The notes under the pieces were generated by a model. That model searched no databases and was not told the origin of the DNA. It saw only the letters and a list, made by a program, of their open reading frames with translations. Positions 61,369 through 64,000 of a DNA stretch of 64,000 nt are shown piece by piece (the first letter of the stretch is position 1; every line of letters starts with the position of its first letter). The stretch is from Pseudomonas panipatensis (GTDB lineage Bacteria > Pseudomonadota > Gammaproteobacteria > Pseudomonadales > Pseudomonadaceae). The position numbers and the translations under genes are program-made. The stretch covers positions 496,001 through 560,000 of the forward strand of contig NZ_FNDS01000002.1 in NCBI RefSeq assembly GCF_900099785.1, given 5' to 3'.

Positions 61369-63135
61369 ATGCACACCACAGATGCGGCGGACGCGGTGCT
61401 GAACGGCCGCGTCCTGATGGGGGGCAGCGCCGAAGGGGAGCTGCTGTACGCCGGAACCGGGCTGAGCTTCTGGGGCGGCGTCGATCCCTTCAGCGGCGAG
61501 GTGATCGACCGCCACCACCCGCTCAGCGGCAGCCTGCTGCCCGGCCGGGTGCTGGCGATCCCCAGCGGGCGCGGCTCCTGCACCGGCAGCAGCGTGCTGC
61601 TGGAAATGCTCCTCAACGGCCACGCGCCAGCGGCCCTGCTGCTGGCCGAGGCGGATGAAATCCTCAGCCTCGGGGTGCTGGTGGCGCAGGTGCTGTTCGG
61701 CCAGGCGATCCCAGTGCTGTGCCTCGGCCACGAGGGTTTCGCACGCCTCGCCGGCGCTGGCTGGGCGCGCATCGAAGACGGCCAGGCGCGGCTTTATCCA
61801 CAGCGCCCCGCGGACCACTGGCGGGGCGTCATGGCCCGCGACGCCGGGCCCTTGCCGGACAGCCTGGCGCTGGACGCCGGCGACCGCGCCCTGCTCGCCG
61901 GCGAGCACGGCAAGGCAGCCCAGGCGGCGATGCAGATCCTCCTGCGCATGGCCGCCCTGCAGGGCGCGACGGAACTGCTGGACGTGACCCAGGCGCACAT
62001 CGACGGCTGCATCTACACCGGCCCGGCGAGCCTGCGTTTCGCCCGCCAACTGGTCGACTGGGGCGCCCGCGTGCGGGTGCCCACCACCCTCAATTCGATC
62101 TCCGTGGATCAGCGCCGCTGGCGCGAGCTGGGTGTCGCCGCGGACTTCGGCGAAGCGGCCAGCGCCCTCGGCGAGGCCTACATGGCGATGGGCGCGCACC
62201 TCAGCTACACCTGCGCGCCCTACTTGCTGGACAGCGCCCCCGGCCTCGGCGAACAGGTGGTCTGGGCCGAGTCCAACGCCGTGGTCTACGCCAACAGCGT
62301 GCTCGGCGCGCGCACCCTCAAGTACCCCGATTACCTCGACATCTGCATCGCCCTCAGCGGCCGTGCGCCGAATGTCGGCAGCCACCGCGACGACGGGCGC
62401 CGGGCCACGCTGCGGATCGACGTCGAGCTGCCCGCCGACCACGACGACGCCCTGTATCCACTGCTCGGCTACCACATCGGCCAGCTCTGCGGCAGCCGCA
62501 TCCCGGTGGTCGACGGCCTGCAGGCGCTGGCGCCGGACAGCGACGCGCTGAAAGCCTTCGGCGCGGCCTTCGCCACCACCTCGGCGGCGCCGATGTTCCA
62601 TATCGCCGGCGTCACCCCGGAGGCGCCGGACCTCGACAGCGCCCTCGGCGGCCAGGCGCCGCGGCAACGCCTGCGGATCACCCCGGCGGAGCTGATCGCC
62701 ACCTGGCGCGAGCTGGACCGCGCGGCGGAACCCAACGTGCAACTGGTGTCGCTGGGCAACCCGCACTTCTCCGCCAGCGAATGCGCGGCCCTGGCCGCGC
62801 TCTGCACCGGGCGCCGCAAGCACCCGGAGGTCGCCCTGGTCATCACCCTCGGCCGCGCGGTGCAGGAACAGGCGCGCCAGGCCGGACACGTGCAGGCGTT
62901 GCAGGACTTCGGCGCGCTGCTGGTCAACGACACCTGCTGGTGCATGCTCGGCGAGCCGATCATCCCGCCGCACTGCACCACGCTGATCACCAACTCCGCC
63001 AAGTACGCCCACTACGGCCCCGGCCTGGCCGGTCGCCAGGTGCATTTCGGCAGCCTCGCGGCCTGCGTCGAGGCGGCCTGCAGCGGGCGCGGCGACGGCG
63101 GCGTACCGGCCTGGCTGAGCGCGGAGGCGCACTGA
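61369..63135 (+). CDS. lhpH: cis-3-Hydroxy-L-proline dehydratase (aconitase X, fused subunits)
   Basis: 588 residues, with the two aconitase X parts in one chain: an N-terminal small domain of about 135 residues (LMGGSAEGELLYAGTGLSFWGGVDP, PSGRGSCTGSSVLLEML) and a large catalytic domain with LSYTCAPYLLDSAPGLGEQVVWAESNAVVYANSVLGART. This layout is known for cis-3-hydroxy-L-proline dehydratase, which yields pyrroline-2-carboxylate. ATG 61369 is preferred to 61360 because GAGGA lies 8 bases upstream. It sits inside the transport operon, one base before the first permease. Confidence 0.88.
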   Translation: MHTTDAADAVLNGRVLMGGSAEGELLYAGTGLSFWGGVDPFSGEVIDRHHPLSGSLLPGRVLAIPSGRGSCTGSSVLLEMLLNGHAPAALLLAEADEILSLGVLVAQVLFGQAIPVLCLGHEGFARLAGAGWARIEDGQARLYPQRPADHWRGVMARDAGPLPDSLALDAGDRALLAGEHGKAAQAAMQILLRMAALQGATELLDVTQAHIDGCIYTGPASLRFARQLVDWGARVRVPTTLNSISVDQRRWRELGVAADFGEAASALGEAYMAMGAHLSYTCAPYLLDSAPGLGEQVVWAESNAVVYANSVLGARTLKYPDYLDICIALSGRAPNVGSHRDDGRRATLRIDVELPADHDDALYPLLGYHIGQLCGSRIPVVDGLQALAPDSDALKAFGAAFATTSAAPMFHIAGVTPEAPDLDSALGGQAPRQRLRITPAELIATWRELDRAAEPNVQLVSLGNPHFSASECAALAALCTGRRKHPEVALVITLGRAVQEQARQAGHVQALQDFGALLVNDTCWCMLGEPIIPPHCTTLITNSAKYAHYGPGLAGRQVHFGSLAACVEAACSGRGDGGVPAWLSAEAH

Positions 63136-63136
63136 A

Positions 63137-63802
63137 ATGTTCAACTACAGCTTCCACTGGCGCGCCGCCTACAAAGCCCTGCCGGACATGCTGTCCGGCG
63201 CCTGGGTGACCCTGGAGACCGCCGCCCTGTCGATGCTGCTCGGCGTGCTCATCGCCCTGCTGCTGACGGTCATGCGGCAGATGCAACAGCCGCTGCCGCG
63301 CGGCTTCGCCGACGCCTGGGTGTCCATCGCGCGCAACACCCCGTCGCTGTTCCAGATCTACATCCTGTACTTCGGCCTGGGCTCCTTCGGCCTCCACGTC
63401 AGTTCCTGGGCGGCGCTACTGGCGGGGATCACCTTCAACAACGCCGGCTACCTGGCGGAGAACTTCCGCGGCGGCCTCAAGGCCGTGCCGGACACGCAGA
63501 TGCGCGCCGCGCGCTCGCTGGGCATGAGCGCCTTCCAGGCGTACCGGCTGATCGTCATCCCGCAGTTGCTGCGCGTGGTCTTCTACCCGCTGACCAACCA
63601 GATGGTCTGGGCGGTGCTGATGACCTCGCTGGGCGTGGTGGTGGGACTGAACAACGACCTCACCGGCGTGACCCAGGACTACAACGTGCGCACCTTCCGC
63701 ACCTTCGAGTTCTTCGCCCTGGCGGCGGCGCTCTACTACCTGATCGCCAAGCTCATCGTGGCGGCCGCGCGCCTGCTGGGCTGGCGTCTGTTCCGCTACT
63801 GA
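63137..63802 (+). CDS. lhpM: ABC transporter permease, hydroxyproline uptake
   Basis: 221 residues, HisMQ-type permease with five hydrophobic helices. The coupling loop is AENFRGGLKAVPDTQMRAARSLGM. It starts directly after the dehydratase gene and is followed 13 bases later by a second permease. The order binding protein, dehydratase, permease, permease is as I recall it for lhpPHMN in P. aeruginosa. Confidence 0.9.
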   Translation: MFNYSFHWRAAYKALPDMLSGAWVTLETAALSMLLGVLIALLLTVMRQMQQPLPRGFADAWVSIARNTPSLFQIYILYFGLGSFGLHVSSWAALLAGITFNNAGYLAENFRGGLKAVPDTQMRAARSLGMSAFQAYRLIVIPQLLRVVFYPLTNQMVWAVLMTSLGVVVGLNNDLTGVTQDYNVRTFRTFEFFALAAALYYLIAKLIVAAARLLGWRLFRY

Positions 63803-63815
63803 GGAGGCCGCAGGC

Positions 63816-64000
63816 ATGTTTTCCACGAGTTTCACCGGCAACGACCTGCTGTTCCTCCTGCGGGGCGCCTGGGTCACCCTCGAACTGACCGTCGCCTCGA
63901 TGCTCATCGGCACCCTGGCCGGCGTGCTGCTCGGCTGGCTGCGCGCCAGCCTGCCGCGGGCGACGCTGCCGCTGGGCTGGTTTCTCGATGTGTTCCGCAG
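63816..64000 (+). CDS. lhpN: ABC transporter permease, second subunit (3' truncated by window)
   Basis: The first 61 codons of a HisMQ-type permease: MFSTSFTGNDLLFLLRGAWVTLELTVASMLIGTLAGVLLGWL is the usual first helix. GAGGAGG precedes ATG 63816. The frame is open at the window end; the coupling loop and remaining helices lie outside. An ATPase gene is expected next. Confidence 0.85.
   Translation, partial: MFSTSFTGNDLLFLLRGAWVTLELTVASMLIGTLAGVLLGWLRASLPRATLPLGWFLDVFR

Overview
The window is a 64 kb piece of a high-GC gammaproteobacterial chromosome. Nearly every gene looks like a Pseudomonas core or catabolic gene of the P. aeruginosa lineage: nalD-copZ, aatJQMP-ansB-aauSR, prp with acnD/prpF, ubiX-mpl, an ethanolamine cluster, ppa, xseB-ispA and a hydroxyproline lhp cluster. 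No rRNA, tRNA, CRISPR array, insertion sequence, integrase or phage gene was seen. Species-level identity cannot be settled from reading alone.

Layout. (1) 1-4.2 kb: end of a NalD-like TetR repressor, then a copper module (copZ, a small exported protein, copA, cueR) with two CueR-type operators. (2) 4.4-12.4 kb: EamA exporter, nucleotidyltransferase, RIO kinase, an HD-GYP response regulator with its periplasmic-sensing histidine kinase, Ada and a PAP2 phosphatase. (3) 12.4-20.5 kb: acidic amino-acid uptake (aatJQMP), periplasmic glutaminase-asparaginase and the AauSR two-component system, headed by AauR-like sites and a sigma-54 promoter. (4) 20.6-22.5 kb: small unknown genes, including a diverged tandem pair, and a methyltransferase. 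(5) 22.6-29.5 kb: methylcitrate cycle operon (GntR regulator, prpB, prpC, acnD, prpF) with an ATTGTCGACAAT operator and a strong terminator; prpD is absent here. (6) 29.6-37 kb: LON-domain protein with lrgAB, MaoC hydratase, TM2 protein, a MORN-repeat lipoprotein carrying a caspase-like cysteine protease domain, ubiX and mpl. (7) 37.2-47 kb: ethanolamine catabolism (EatR-like activator, sigma-54-driven aldehyde dehydrogenase, AraC regulator, permease, eutB, eutC) and a GNAT gene. (8) 47-55 kb: solute-binding protein, a degenerate phosphatase/kinase membrane protein, dedA, mtfA-like peptidase, ppa, a possible leader or small RNA, an N-terminal-only metE, xseB and ispA. (9) 55.1-64 kb: hydroxyproline catabolism and transport (GntR and AraC regulators, LhpA, LhpB/F/E, substrate-binding protein, aconitase-X dehydratase, two permeases, the second cut by the window end).

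The catabolic modules feed central metabolism: propionyl-CoA to pyruvate and succinate, ethanolamine to acetaldehyde and acetate, Glu/Gln/Asp/Asn and hydroxyproline toward 2-oxoglutarate. Three of them (aat, eat/exaC, lhp transport) have well-formed sigma-54 -24/-12 promoters, suggesting nitrogen/carbon control. The items most worth following are the stand-alone MetE N-terminal half, the pseudophosphatase-pseudokinase protein, the MORN-caspase lipoprotein, and the lhp transport promoter, where a GntR operator sits over the predicted start of a sigma-54 promoter with no visible enhancer-binding protein.
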